Below, piece after piece: positions 1 to 23,700 of a DNA stretch of 64,000 bases. Numbering within the stretch: position 1 is the stretch's first letter; every line of letters begins with the position of its first letter. Below the pieces are notes generated by a model. That model saw only the letters and a list, made by a program, of their open reading frames with translations. It was not told where the DNA came from and did not search any database. This DNA is from Scatophagus argus (taxonomy: Eukaryota > Chordata > Actinopteri > Scatophagidae): NCBI RefSeq assembly GCF_020382885.2, contig NC_058502.1, positions 5,558,001-5,622,000 on the forward strand. Reading direction: 5' to 3'. Made by a program: the position numbers and the translations under genes.

Positions 1-334
1 GACAGAAAACAAGGCACGCAAACAGTGTTTGCTTTATCAGCATAATTCAACTAATTTATATTCTGAACTTTTGTTTTCCATCTCCAAGTCTTTCTTCAAG
101 AAGCTGGCCAGCTCAGAGGTTCCACATATAAACAGCCAACTCAAATATTTTTCCAGACACCAAATGATTACACAAACAAATTAGGATAAAATAGACTTTT
201 CTCCTACAGGTCAAAGCTTCCACTTATCCTGTGAAATATGTTACCACAGAGTCACCAGAGTTTGCACAGACGTTTTTAAAAATGAAACCTCCTGACTTTG
301 CTTATCCTTTGACATCCCTTGTTGCACCCAAATG

Positions 335-725
335 AGGTTCACATTTGATGTTTTGAGTGAAATGTCTCAACATCTATTGGCTTGGTTGACATGAATTTTG
401 GTGCAGCGCATTCATGTCGTCTCAGGGATGAACTGTAGCTTTCATCTGATGCTTTCAGCAGATCAAAATTTAATTTGTCCAGTACTTTGGTTCGTGAGTA
501 AATATCAGCCAAACTAATGCAACTCTCATCAGTATCAGATGTATGCTGTCATCACTTCTAATAAGCAAATGTTAGCATGCAAACATACTAAACTTACACG
601 GGCTAAACACCATCATGTTCGCAGTGTTGTGAGCATGTTAGCATGTTGATGTAAACCTTTAGCTCGAACCACAGCTGTGCCTCAGTGCAGCCTCACAAAA
701 CCGCTTGGCTGTTACACTCTTGATT
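335..725 (+). repeat. Dispersed teleost repeat, family A, copy 1
   Basis: Non-coding sequence in the kcnh1 intron with GAGTGAAATGTCTCAACAT, an ATTCATGTCGTCTCAGG core, TTAATTTGTCCAGTACTTTGG and a GCAAATGTTAGCATGC segment. The same order of motifs recurs at 57500-57660 (first half) and, inverted, at 51820-51950 (second half). It looks like a widespread non-autonomous element of fish genomes; class not determined. Confidence 0.6.
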
Positions 726-877
726 CAATCCTGCAAAGTTTACTTTTTCACTTCCTCGACAAATTCATGCCTGTTATAATAAATACACTTTAGTCATCTG
801 TAATTGTGAAATGCAACGTCTAATACATCTCCGATTGTTATATTTCCTGTATCTGTGGACTATTTTTGCCTCTCCAG

Positions 878-11515
<10,638 letters not shown>

Positions 11516-12440
11516 AACATGCAGGAATCATCATGCAACAGTTAACTATGAACTCAGCTGGAGTCTGGTAACATTCAGAATACCTGGATAGCTGAGGCTG
11601 CACTGGGCCTACCATTTAGATAAGGCGACATTGTGGTCTTGAAGACGCACCAGGCTTCATCGTAGGGATGTACCTGTTGGTTAACAAGGGAAGGTGAGGC
11701 TGTAGCCCAGATTTTGATGTCAAACCTGGAGGTTACATAAAAACTGACAGCTCTTGTTTGTACATAAGTTTTTCCATTGCACTTTAATGGAGAAATAGCC
11801 TGAGAAGTGTGATTATTAGTCTCAACAGAAGAACATAGTTGTTGGAAGGCACCAGTAAAAACAGCATGACCCACTGGTTTGTTACTGAATCATTTGTATG
11901 AGATTCTCTTGCATGTCACATAAAATAGACATGTGCCTCATACTGCAGATGGTGCACATTTGATTGAGGCCGCACAGCGAGTCGTTTGCATTATTTCAGG
12001 CTGACAGTGAAAAAGGACGATGTTTGCAGTTGTTGAAACAGACTCAATAATATTCAATATAATTTCCTCAAGCAATTGATGAACTTCTTTATCGTATCAA
12101 CTGCCAGGATCATTACGAATTATATAGCAGAAAAGTCTGGCCAAGCAAACACATTTTCAAATCCATCTTTCAGCAGAGCTTATCATTTTGATGGATAGAT
12201 GGTCTTCATGACAAATGCAATGTTAACATGAGCAAGTTTATCTTTCTTGATATCTAGTATTTGTTTTTCTAGTATTATATATGAACACAACACAGACATG
12301 TTTTATATACACTGTATGAAAGCCATGCAGTTGTAGCTTTGGCCTAACTGGGTGCTGCAGATGGAACTGATAATGGCTGAACCCCCCACTGTAATTTAAA
12401 CTGGAATGCCCTTTTGCAATTCTGCTATTTATTTATGTAA

Positions 12441-12446
12441 AATAAA
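12441..12446 (+). terminator. kcnh1: Candidate kcnh1 polyadenylation signal
   Basis: An AATAAA hexamer lies 0.93 kb downstream of the kcnh1 stop codon, in AT-rich sequence. It is one of several possible hexamers, so use is uncertain. Confidence 0.3.
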
Positions 12447-13844
12447 ACTTCACAGTGCAGGCTTGCCCATCCAAACACACCTACAAGAATCACTGGAATC
12501 ACTGGTTTTAGGGAAGATTACATTTACATTTTTAACATTTGTTACACCAGTTAGCATGATTTTATGTGTTTGTCTTCACAGTCACTTGAGGAAAAAAAAA
12601 ATCAAAAAGATTTTATTTTAATAATTTCCTAAAATGTTATTATTAGTTTGTTGTTTTTTCTTTCAAACAAGAACTGCCTTCTACTGAGTTGACATACCGC
12701 AGACCTGGGCAGAGTAATTCAGTCAAATAAATGAAATTACATTCAGAAACTAAACTAAAGCTAAAACTAAAGCAGACCCATCACTTCTAGCATCAAGCAA
12801 TAATTCTGCATATTTAGAGTAGAATAGAATTTTGAAGAATTTTGTGCTAAAACCTCAGTTGACACTTTTTGAAGACAATGATTTAGACAATGATAACTCC
12901 TGCTCCTGCTGCTAAAGAAGTAATATTAGTAATATTGTATTATACCACTGACACTAACAGTACTCATAGTTTGAAAGTGGTTATGGGGGTTTATAGAAGC
13001 AGAAGCTTTACTGGTCTCCTTGAATCTATCAAAAATGTATTCGTTTACACGGCAAAAAATAACCACAGCTGTATATTATTTATTATACATATGGAAAATT
13101 TATGTTCCATGTGTGCGTCCTCTCTTATGAACACATGCTGAGGCGGACAAAACCGAGAGGAAATAAAAGGCCATTTTCTTCATTCCCATAAAAAAAAAAA
13201 AAAAAGAAAAAAAAATCAGCTTCCTAAATGCACACAGAAGTGAACACTCACTTAGAGAGGCATTCACACCAGAATCATACGACTGTGACCTCTGTATCAC
13301 CAACAGTTCATGAAGCTGCTGCTCACACGAGTCAGAATGTCAGAAACTGAGCTCAGTTCACAGTGAATTATAACTGATGACTGACAGATTTCAATTCATT
13401 AGCTGAACTGACAGGTTACAGCAACATAGCTCTGAGATAAGTGTCAGTTAAAGGCACCTGCACCCTCTGAAGATCTGAAAGGCACCGAGCACTACAGGAG
13501 AAAAATTTACTTCATGCACACGTCTTCTTATGCAACAACAACCAAGCGAGAGCCTATCCTGCTCATTTTAATGGCCGCAGAAAAAGACCAGAGTTGTTTA
13601 CCACTAGCTGAATAGGGATCACTTTTAACGCAGATACAGAACCACACTGTCAGTCTTGCTTGCGTACGTGCCGTTGAAAACAGCTTTTCTACAGTGTTTA
13701 AAAAAAAACAATAACAGCAGCTGCAGTACACAACAAATGTCGTTTTCTGTGCTCTTTTGTAATTACCTGCTGAACACAACCCACACAGAGCTACAGGTTT
13801 ATTAGAGGCCACAGATGGCCTATTAATTTGTACGTGTGAGTTGA

Positions 13845-14185
13845 CAAGATTAGCTTAGCGTAAAGACTGGAAACAGCAGGAAACCCCTTGCTTTGCTTCA
13901 GGTCGAAAATGCCTACCAGGATATCAAAAGCCCATTAGCTAGCACATACTTATCTTGTTTGTTTTATCAGCACAAAAAAAAAAACAATCAAAAATCAAAA
14001 CAGCAAGTTGTGGTTTTTATGGTGAGTTATGTGCAGTGGCCATTATCCCAGTGCTTCCACCATTTATGCTAAGCTAAGCTAATTGACTTCCAGTTTTAAT
14101 GACCTCACAAGAGAGTCATCTGTCTTCTCATTTAAATCTGCTAAATAAGCCCATTTCCCAAAATATCAAACCATTCTTTTAAAAT
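13845..14185. repeat. Dispersed repeat family B, long copy
   Basis: It contains TTAGCTTAGCGTAAAGACTG followed by GAAACAG, TTATCTTGTTTGTTTTATC, AGCAAGTTGTGGTTTTTATG, GTTATGTGCAG, ATGCTAAGCTAAGCTAA and an end CCCAAAATATCAAACCATTC. This is the full motif order of a common teleost non-autonomous element; the GCTTAGCGTAAAGAC and GCTAAGCTAAGC parts lie in opposite halves, as expected for an element with long inverted ends. Confidence 0.65.
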
Positions 14186-15080
14186 AATGTTAAAACTTGT
14201 TTTAAATTGTTTTTCTTGGAGTGCAGAAAGGGAGCTGACACTTTAATTGTAAACATTGACACTTTAAAATGTAAATTGTTTTCTTTGCTGCGGTTTTAAT
14301 TCACCAATGACACAGATGAATGATAGAATTGGTAATATTTGTGAAGTATATTTTAAACTTACATTCTGAATGACAACCTATGAATCTCGTAAATCTGGTC
14401 TTCTTTTTTGGAGTTAGGCTACTGTATTCTCTCATCATGTGGCTGGTTGTGTTTATGCTGCAAATTTTAAACAACTCTTATTTTCCTAACCTTTTAAAAC
14501 AGGAACAGAACCAGATCGGGCTGATTTTTCATTATTAAAAATTAATAAAATCAAATCTTTTCCAGCTTTAAAAAACAACAACAAAACAAACAGAACAAAT
14601 CTGATTTTGTGTCATGATTTGAACACAGAAATGTGCAGGGTAGGTTCACTCACGGCTGTCTCAAGAGGCTGACTTTTTTTTTTTACCAACACCATTAACG
14701 TGTTACTAAAATGGGATGTAGGAGCACTCAGCTCAGAGACAAGTTCCTTGAAAGCAATATGTAGTTCTGTTCTGCAACATTAATAAACAAAGGCCCAAAT
14801 TGTGACAGAAATATGGAAAACTTTGAGCTAAAAGGTGAAAAGGACTTTCACAGCACTGCAGTACCACTTCAATACATGACACATTAACCCCAATATTACT
14901 AAAGTTATTACCTTTGATTGTTCCTGAAACGCATGCAACACTGTGCCTTCATTAAATCACACATTTCCAGTCCTGCCATGAGAAAAGCAGTGACAAATAT
15001 CCAAATTACTGATGCTCCTTTGAAACAATTTGAACACTATTTTTGTGGTCAGCCTAGAAAGCTGCCTAGTCCTCATACCC

Positions 15081-15095
15081 TACATATATATACAG

Positions 15096-15124
<29 letters not shown>
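15081..15124. repeat. (TA)n microsatellite
   Basis: An almost pure TA tract of about 40 bases, interrupted once by CAG. Confidence 0.9.
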
Positions 15125-15129
<5 letters not shown>

Positions 15130-15149
15130 AAACTGCAACGTTTAGATTC

Positions 15150-15358
15150 TTAAAGATCCAGTGTGTAGGACTTAGTTGCATCTAGTGGTGACTTTGCAGA
15201 CTGCAACTAACTGAACACCCTCATCTTACCCTTCACTACAGTGGGTTACTGTAGAGACATTTTGATGCAACATGGTGGTTTCAGGTCATCATACACAAAT
15301 GAAGACATAATCATGAATATTCCACTTCCTCTAAATCCCCCCACAATGGACCTTTAGG
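15150..15358. mobile_element. Short inverted-repeat (MITE-like) element
   Basis: The left end TAAAGATCCAGTGTGTAGGA and the reverse complement of the right end, TAAAGGTCCATTGTGGGGGG, agree at 15 of 20 positions. The interior (GCATCTAGTGGTGACTTTGC, then a stretch ending TGAATATTCCACTTCCTCTA) has no coding potential and resembles a high-copy percomorph element. No clean target-site duplication is visible. Confidence 0.65.
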
Positions 15359-17655
15359 AAATAGAAAAGTTTGAAATTTGCTGTATGGTTTATGTAATAT
15401 GCACATGCCTCTATGTTCATGTCGTGAGATGAGAAATGTAACCATTTCAAGCACAATGGGAACTCTTTATTATGGACTGTGACAGACTGTACTATTCATA
15501 ATAAATATTTTATACATACTGTACCCTGACTGTTCTTGTTAGAGGCTCCGTATAGCATCCAGCCTGACCTGTGAGGAATGTCAGTCTCGGTGTTTTAGCT
15601 CCTCTGCTGGTGATGAAGGCATTTCTCAGAAAAAGTATACCTCAGCAGGTGTATTCTCCTGCTGATCTCCTTATGTCAGATAAAGCTCACAGTTTTGTGC
15701 ACATTTAAGAGGATTCCTCACTGACCCCACCGCTCACACTGATCCAACTTAGTGCCACTCGGAGACATGATAATCCCAAGCACAGAAATAAGCTAATGGA
15801 AACACTTGAGGCTCACCACAAAAACAGCAACAACAGACTTAACGTTACACCGTACCTGTATTAAGTAGCTTTTATATTATATAAGGCTGCTTATTTACCA
15901 CTGATCAAGATAAAAAAGAAAAAAGATTACAGACTTGTGCAGAACACACAGTGCCAACAGTCAATTACTGAGGTATGAGAATGAACAGAGAAAGTTTTAC
16001 GTTAATGATGGGAGTAATAAGAAGACTGTTTTTGCCACATCACACTTTGCGAGCTCCAAAACACAAAGACAGATAAGCTTTTTAAAGCAACTTCTTTTCA
16101 CTTTCCAGAACATCAAAGTTTGTCTTTAAAAACTTGTGACAAACAAGTTATCTGGATTCCACTGTAAATTAATTTTTGTGAGCTGAAATTTCTGAGAATC
16201 ACCATCAGCCCTGAAAAAACATATTTTCATATCATTTTCATGTTTCTGGACATGCTGAAGAAATATGATCCAGTGATTTCAATGGTTTGGCTGATGTCTT
16301 TGAAGTTTGGTGACATCCCTCATTCCTCTTATTGTGAACGAATCCCATAAAAATAGCAAAAATAACTAACTGAAGTGAGCTGGTCTCACTCAGTGAGTGT
16401 GTGGTTAAAGCCTGATATGGCTTATTCCTCTGTGCCACAGAGCTCCATTGTCATCCAAAAACACATTAATGAGCCACACACACACGCACACACACGGGTC
16501 AGGGAAGTCAGAATATATTGAGAAATGGACTAACATGTTGGTGGTGCTCATTTCACAGGATTTGCTGGCTGTAAGGAAAAACAGAATTACACCAGGTTTA
16601 TGCTCTTAAAATTACACTCAGAGCTTCAACAAAATATAACTGAAAACTTCCTGAAAAGCTGTCAAAGAGGTGATGAATAGAATTTTGGATTAGCTGAAAA
16701 AGTTTCTTAGTTAAGCATACCCAAAAAACACCCACATTGTCCTGACTTTTATGTATCAGGACACAGCTGGATCAGTGAAACTGTGAATGACTCAGCGGAT
16801 AATATCCATTATGACATGGATAGATGGATGGCTATTCATAATCATGAAACTTTAAATACAAGGATTTAATCCAAATATGGACTGAGTCATTGTTAAGTTG
16901 AAATTTTGGAGGTACAAGGCGATCAGCAACCTCGTTCAAAAAAATAAAAAAAACAGCTTTCGTCAGCATTCCTGCGGATAAATGTCATCTACCTTTGTCA
17001 CTGCGCTGAATTAAAAACTAAAGTGTAAGGCCTCTCAAGGTTTTAAGCAATTCATCTAATATTAGTGTCATTATACTTTACCCAATTACATGTGTAGAGG
17101 AAATAATGACTTTGATCAGGTTCCTGCTGCTCTATTCTCTAGTCTTCTCTGCCCACACTGTTTTTGCAGTGAGCTAAAGGAGGATGTAAATATGAAATTA
17201 GCATTTCTCCAGCTTACTGCACCACTGAGCAATACCTTATCAGAGTAATATAACCACGACGGATTCAGGGTTTATATTTTCTTTGATAGTTTCTTAGAAT
17301 AAAAGTGATTCAGCAAAGCTTATTGGGTAGAAAACCCAAAACTGCCAAGGCTGAATATACAGCTTTATAGTCATTCTCTTACAGTTTGTGCGCACCTAAA
17401 TTTCCCAAGTAAACGAAACTCTCTTCTTAGAAGGAATCAAAAATGATCCTTTTAAGTCTCAGCTTACAGAGAGATTTTGCAGGTTGCGAAAAGTGGCGGC
17501 TCAGCTGTCCTTCAGCCAGGTTAGGACAGGTTCTGTGGGTACGAGCCAGGTTCGCCACAGAGACGCTGGCTGGCGAGGACAAGGCACTGGACTCAGTGGG
17601 CCGTTCTGGTTGTCCGGTAGCAGGGACTCTCACTCTGATACAAAGTCAAGGTGAC

Positions 17656-17741
17656 TCACGGTGGGTGAGAAGTCTGCTCAAGTCCAATCTGAGCAAAGCA
17701 GTAGAGGAAGGCCAGCATAGGTGGGGCCATGGTGGACCAGC
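17656..17741 (-). CDS. hhat: hhat coding exon 11 and stop
   Basis: A short last coding exon after tatttcag. It encodes GWSTMAPPMLAFLYCFAQIG then LEQTSHPP and a TGA, aligning with human [20 protein letters not shown]. It is 3.3 kb from exon 10 and was found by frame and homology. Confidence 0.9.
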
Positions 17742-20700
17742 CTGAAATAAAAAGAAAATTTGTTTTATGTGTAATGGGAGCTACTAAGATTTTTAAATTA
17801 GATTTTTTTTTAATGCTTTATCTAGCCGTGCATTCTTTTACAGGAGCCACAGACACAGTTATAGTAGCAGTTTGGTCAATTCTCTCCGCTGTGCTGTGTG
17901 ATGTGCTATGGCTATTCTCTCTTTCTATTTATAGCTGCTTCTTAGAGGGTCGAGCAGGCAGGTAAGGACAGCTGTCTGCACCTCCTCCCCAACTGGCTTG
18001 CCTCCAGATTATCTCAGTAACCTGCACCTGCACCCACAATGCTTTTCAATGGTCTATTCTTTTCTATTCATGTCAAAATTTAATTCACATACACACGGGC
18101 AGCTTTATGCACAGCTGTACAATCAGCTTCCTGTCTGCTGAAGAAAAAGGTTACATGGACTACAGCTAGCAAAGACACGTTATAGCTGCACAACACAGAA
18201 GTTTGCAAGAAATCAGCATATTGTTTTTAAGTCAGCATTTGATTTGTTTGTTTTTTTTTTGTTTATTTTAAAGAAACTTGATGGTTTTTCCAGTAAATTC
18301 CAGCTGCTATTAATGTTAGTTTAATCTCATTACACAAAATTTGAGTCGGTTTCATGCTCACATTTGAAAGATTATTGCAGTTCTGTCATCTATGTCAATC
18401 ACTCAAAGGGGCCCTGCGAGCACCGTGAGCAAGCCTTGCCATCGTGCCAAGACATCCCAGTGTTCTGTCTTTGCAGGTACGTAAATTTCATTAACACCCT
18501 CAGTGTGAAATATATATCCTCCAACCAGTCATCCAACTTTTGCTGTTACAGACTTCAAACTAACAAAGTGGAAAGCAGAACTAAAAGGGAGCATCCACCA
18601 CTAGCCAAGTGTGTCAGATACTGTCAGATACTGTAATTTTGGTACGTACACGAGTTGCTTTCAAGCTCTACAGCTCTTAAGAAAGCTACTAATTACTAAG
18701 CCTTGGCAAAGAGATGGAGAGTGGAGAAAAGACTAATGAATAACTTGTTTCCACGGGTTGCATATTACGATGGTTGAAATCAACCAGTACTGTAATTACA
18801 CCACATTTTCTTTTGCTACTTGATTAACCAAGTGTTTCGAGTTCAGGTGAGTTGAAAAGGCCACTTGCAGAGAGGCAAGTGATCAGAAGGACAGTGCTTC
18901 TCAGTGAAATAAAAACTGACGACTTGTAGGTTTATCTCTTCCATTATCATTAGACTGATAGACACCCATCAGGCCAATTCATGTGTGGGTTTGCAAATTA
19001 GCAGACGTGAGCCTTTCGAAGCTCCAGGCATGCGATACCTGTCTGTCTGGCCACCACTTTGATGCATACCGAAATATCTCAATACTGGAACGACTGCCAT
19101 AACATTCAAGGTCCCCAGAGGATGAATCATACAGAATTTGGTTACACCCCCGCCCACATTTCTTCTATCTGTCTATCTTCTATCTATTCTGACCTCTTAC
19201 CTCTTTATCTAGCACCATCAGCAGGTCAAGCTTTTAAATCTGTCTTTTGGTTTTGACGTACAGCCTCAAACCTCAACATTACCTACTGAACATTATCATG
19301 TGAAAACCCTGCTGTTAGCATGACTACTACTCTTTTTCATGATTCTTGTGTGTGAATACAACATACACAGCACACTTTTGCATCCCCAGTCAACACATAC
19401 CACTATAGACACAGTGTGACACAGTGTTTTGTGCTAGACAGGTCAGAGCACAATTATGCTTCTGCCTGCACCAGTAAAAATCCTAGACAGGCTGATTTAA
19501 AAGCATTGATTTCATGTTAATGAAGAGAACCAGAACTCTCCCTCAGTGGTTTATTGTGCAGACACATGGAATAGCTTTTCTGGTGGATGCATTAGGCTGT
19601 ATTTCAATTTAAAGTACAAAATCACAAGCACCTAAGCAAAAGCAACACTATTATTAAAAGGTTTGTTCAGTGTTCTTTTAAAACATTTTATGTGAGCACC
19701 AGGCAGTCCCCATCTTTATTTTTAGTTTTTGTAATGGTCCAAATGAATCACCATAAAAGCAAATTGAGATTCTCAGTTTGGTACCTAGTTCTAACTCTGA
19801 ATAATTCACAACAGAAATGGTATTTTCAAACACCCTGTTCTTATTTTTAGGTTTCTGTTAACTTATTTACACTAAGTCCACAGTGGTGTGTGTGTGTGTG
19901 TGTGAAAGGGGTCAGGAGTGCTGGAGGAAGCATGAGGTTTCACATAATTTGTGGTGAACCTGCAAAGCTTCCAACATTTTATTTTACTGTCACAAAGCTT
20001 AACTGTTGTCTGAAAAGTCAAGCCTAAGCAGCCCGATCAAAGTAAGGTATCGAGTTGAGAGGTTTCCTTCTAATACAGAGAAGACTGAACATAGACCAAA
20101 TGACTAATCTAATCTGAAAAGATTTCTTCAGCAATGAAAAACAATGAGCGCTACTTTTGGTGCAGCACATAAATCAGTCTTAACACTAACTAGCTCCCAT
20201 CACGTTCCTGTCCTTAAACCTCCCTGACTCAATCCCAAGCAGCAATGTTCTATGTTATTCATTTTCTGTGTATTTGTCTATGTTTAGCAAAGGTTTTAAC
20301 CTGAGCCAGGCCATGCAACAGTAATTGTATCACATCCATACAGGATCAGTAGTATTCAGCTGTTAAAAACATAATAATATATTTATATGTTATTAATATT
20401 TTTTTTTTATATATAACTACTGGTTATTGGACTGGTACTCAGTATCAGCTAACATGCATGTTCAGGAACTGGAACTGGTATTGGGAAGGAAGAAATGGTA
20501 TCAGTACATCTCCTCCTATCAGAACTGAGCTGAGCGCTCTGCTCTGATTCTGTGCCCAGTCCAGTACTGAATGCAGCTCAGACTGCTTATCATGTGCAGA
20601 GAGGCTTCAGGAGGGCCTGCCATCTTGCTTTAGGTAGCAAATGAGCCAAGTAAAGATACAGGGAGCAAAACAGGAACTGGCACAACCATGAAGCAGATGT

Positions 20701-23700
20701 CTCTCTCTTTGGGAGAGTTTGTCCATGCAGATGCATAAAATGCCCCACTATAATCAGAGCCTCACCATCCAATGAAAATATATGGACTTATTGAACAGCA
20801 GCATTTTTAATAATTTGTATTTTTATATATATATATATAATTTTATTCTCCACCTATGTGAGCTGGTCCCTCACTCGGACTGTTGCTTTAGACATACTAT
20901 CTTAAGCTGCTGTCACCTCTAGAGGAGAAAGTGAAATGTCCTACAATGCAACTACACTGTCAAATTAAAAGTTCAAATGACTGATACTCCACAATACGAG
21001 CAAATTTATAAATGCCTGCTGAAAGAATGCTGCAAAATAAAAAGGCACACACAAATGCAACTGAGTGAGTGTTGTAGAAGGCAATTTACCTTGCATGAAG
21101 ACACGCTTCCAGAAGATTCTGCCAACATGTATACCCCCAAGAAATACCAGATTAGAGAGGATGAGCATGGCAGTGGAGAAAGCAGAGAGAAGGGCAATGC
21201 AACGTCTTTCAATCGCTGCAGAGAAATGCCGCTCCTGGGAAATCAGTAAAAAAAAAAAAAAGAGAGAGAGAGAAAAAAATAAATATATATATATAAGTAA
21301 TTTGCAAGAGAACCACAAGAGGTTTTCATCATAAATCTGAGAAACAAGCACCTGGTACTAATGGAACTGTGTGACCATAAACTAGGAGGATTGTATAGTA
21401 CATCACCAGACTTTATTACTATTTTGAGAACAAGAACCTCCTCCAAAGGCTAGAGGCCAAAGGAGTAAAAAAAAGGCTGAATGCCTCTACTATTAATGGA
21501 CTGGAAACAGACCTTTGCTCATATTAATGTGGGGTGTTAAATGTAAATGCTACTTAGATGCGACGGGGTCCAACCGGTTTGTCTCCTGCCTGTACTTACT
21601 GCAGCAGCTCCAGACATTATCTCTTACTAAACAAGATTCATCACCCCTTTATAATTCCAGATATATAAGATATATTTCATCATTTCCACACATCTTAACC
21701 AAATGGAATTATATCTCTCTTTTAACCTAATGTTTTTGCAGGTCAGTGCATGGATTTCACACTTACAACAATAGAATGAATCAAGGATGAGGCGAACAGA
21801 GACTTCAGTCCATTTTCCACCAGAACTCCAGCCCAGTTCATCAGAGCCCAGTACTGTAAGTAGTCATGGCCACCGTGCCAGAGGCAGACAAATCCAAACG
21901 CAAGGCCGGTGGATAACATTTTGTTAAGAGGACCATGCCGTGAACCTCCCAGAGGCACATAGATGTATCTGGAATATTAGTATATAACATGGAAAAATAA
22001 AATGTTAGAATTCAAGACTATAAAATGCCCAACACAAGGGAAAAAAGTAAATAAATGGTGAGAGAGATTTTCAGCAGAGATTGGACACAGTACCACAGCC
22101 AGCAAAGAGTGCACACATACAACAAAGGGGGTTGAAAATAGCACCACAAAGCACCAATGCACTGGTCTGCCTGTTACATAAATTATTATGTCTTGTTCAT
22201 TGATTTTTAATCAGATAAATGTTGATCTGACATCCAGTGCAAAAATAGAGGCACTCTAGGGAATATAAAACCCTTCTGAGTTGTTGTAATGCTGCAACTG
22301 GGTTAATGATTCCAAGCTAGTTTCATTACTAAGCTGACTCTGCCTTCTTGGTTGGGTAAGATTTTATTTCAACATTTTTGGTAAATAAATTGAGGATAAA
22401 AAGTATATTTTTCATGAAATCATTTATTAAAGAGTAAAATATCTAGCACATATTTCATGCATTTTACAGGCATGTTATAATTTTTGTGGTTTAAATAAGA
22501 TTATGCTTCATGTTGGATAAAAGTAGCAGCTATGTGTTCATATGATGATAGCCCACTTTCCATGAATAATATCTCACCAATTAGGGAAGAAAGCGGTGCA
22601 CGCCATGAAGAAAAATGATCTCAGATACTATGAGAACCTCATCTGTCCCACAGGTACCATGAGTCTCAACATGTTACATTACTCCAACACACTAACAAAC
22701 ATCACGCTCTGTCTAAATGTTGCTGAGCTGGGAACTAATTATCTCAACAAGCCTGTGGCTAATCAATGTTCCTGAAAGATGAGCCAGCATTTTCTGAGCC
22801 TTAAATAGAGTGGCCAGCTTGGCCATATTGGTGGATGAAAGTAGGTACGAGAACAGATGGGGAGGAACCAGAGTGTCAGAGCGAGAGTAAACTGAATACC
22901 TAAACATACTGAGTACCGAACATCTATCTCAGTTACTGAGATGAAGATGGATTCCAAACAGGTGTTAATCAAAATATGATAATTTCTACATATTCATTAA
23001 TATATCGATATGACAGTGTGTTGCCTCACACTTGACAAACAGATGGTGCCAACAACGTGCACACAGGTTTTATAAGCTGACACCGACAACCGTTAAAGTT
23101 GGTGTTTGTGTTCTTAGAGAGACATACATAGTACGTGAGCTTTCTTGCATTTAAATACAGCCTGAAGTTAAATACTGAGCATCCGCCACCACCCCTCAAC
23201 CCATGCCCCCACTTATTTATTTACAACTAATATCCCCAGGATCTGGAATCAAATGCTCCTTCACGTATGAAGCTGCAATAACTCAATCAAACAGCCAGTG
23301 AGAGCTTTTTTGTTGGCCGATAACTGTGTGAAACAGAACCTGAGACTCACTGTCATACAGGCAGGGAAAGCATAATGTAATGGCGAAGAATGAGCCACTT
23401 AGCTGCCCAGGGAGACGAGGTGTCAGTGAGTCATGTAGAGCACATCATTTAACACCTACGCACTCATCTAGCGCTCTTCAGGCAATTTCAACAGAATTTC
23501 AGAACTGCATTAAAACCTCTTTAAAAGCACTTTCACAAGAAGGAACGTCGGGACACTGTGTCATGGGTATCGTTTTGCATCTGCAGTAGGATAATTGCAA
23601 GTGGAGCCATTAATCAGGAGAAAACAATTTCCAATGGACACAGATTAAAATGGAAACTTGCATTTGCAATTTCAAACCTTGGATCTTTAGTAAATTAATT

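Larger units (their letters stand above)
11516..17655. other. Convergent kcnh1/hhat intergenic region with both 3' UTRs
   Basis: 6.1 kb between two facing stop codons. It must hold the 3' UTRs of kcnh1 (left) and hhat (right). It contains repeat family B at 13845-14185, a TA microsatellite at 15081-15124, an inverted-repeat element at 15150-15358 and a short CA tract near 16475. No additional gene was recognised. Confidence 0.7.

Noticed and set aside
17427..17745. Plus-strand open frame of 100 codons opposite the hhat end
   Set aside because: It is antisense to the hhat last exon and 3' UTR and encodes nothing recognisable.
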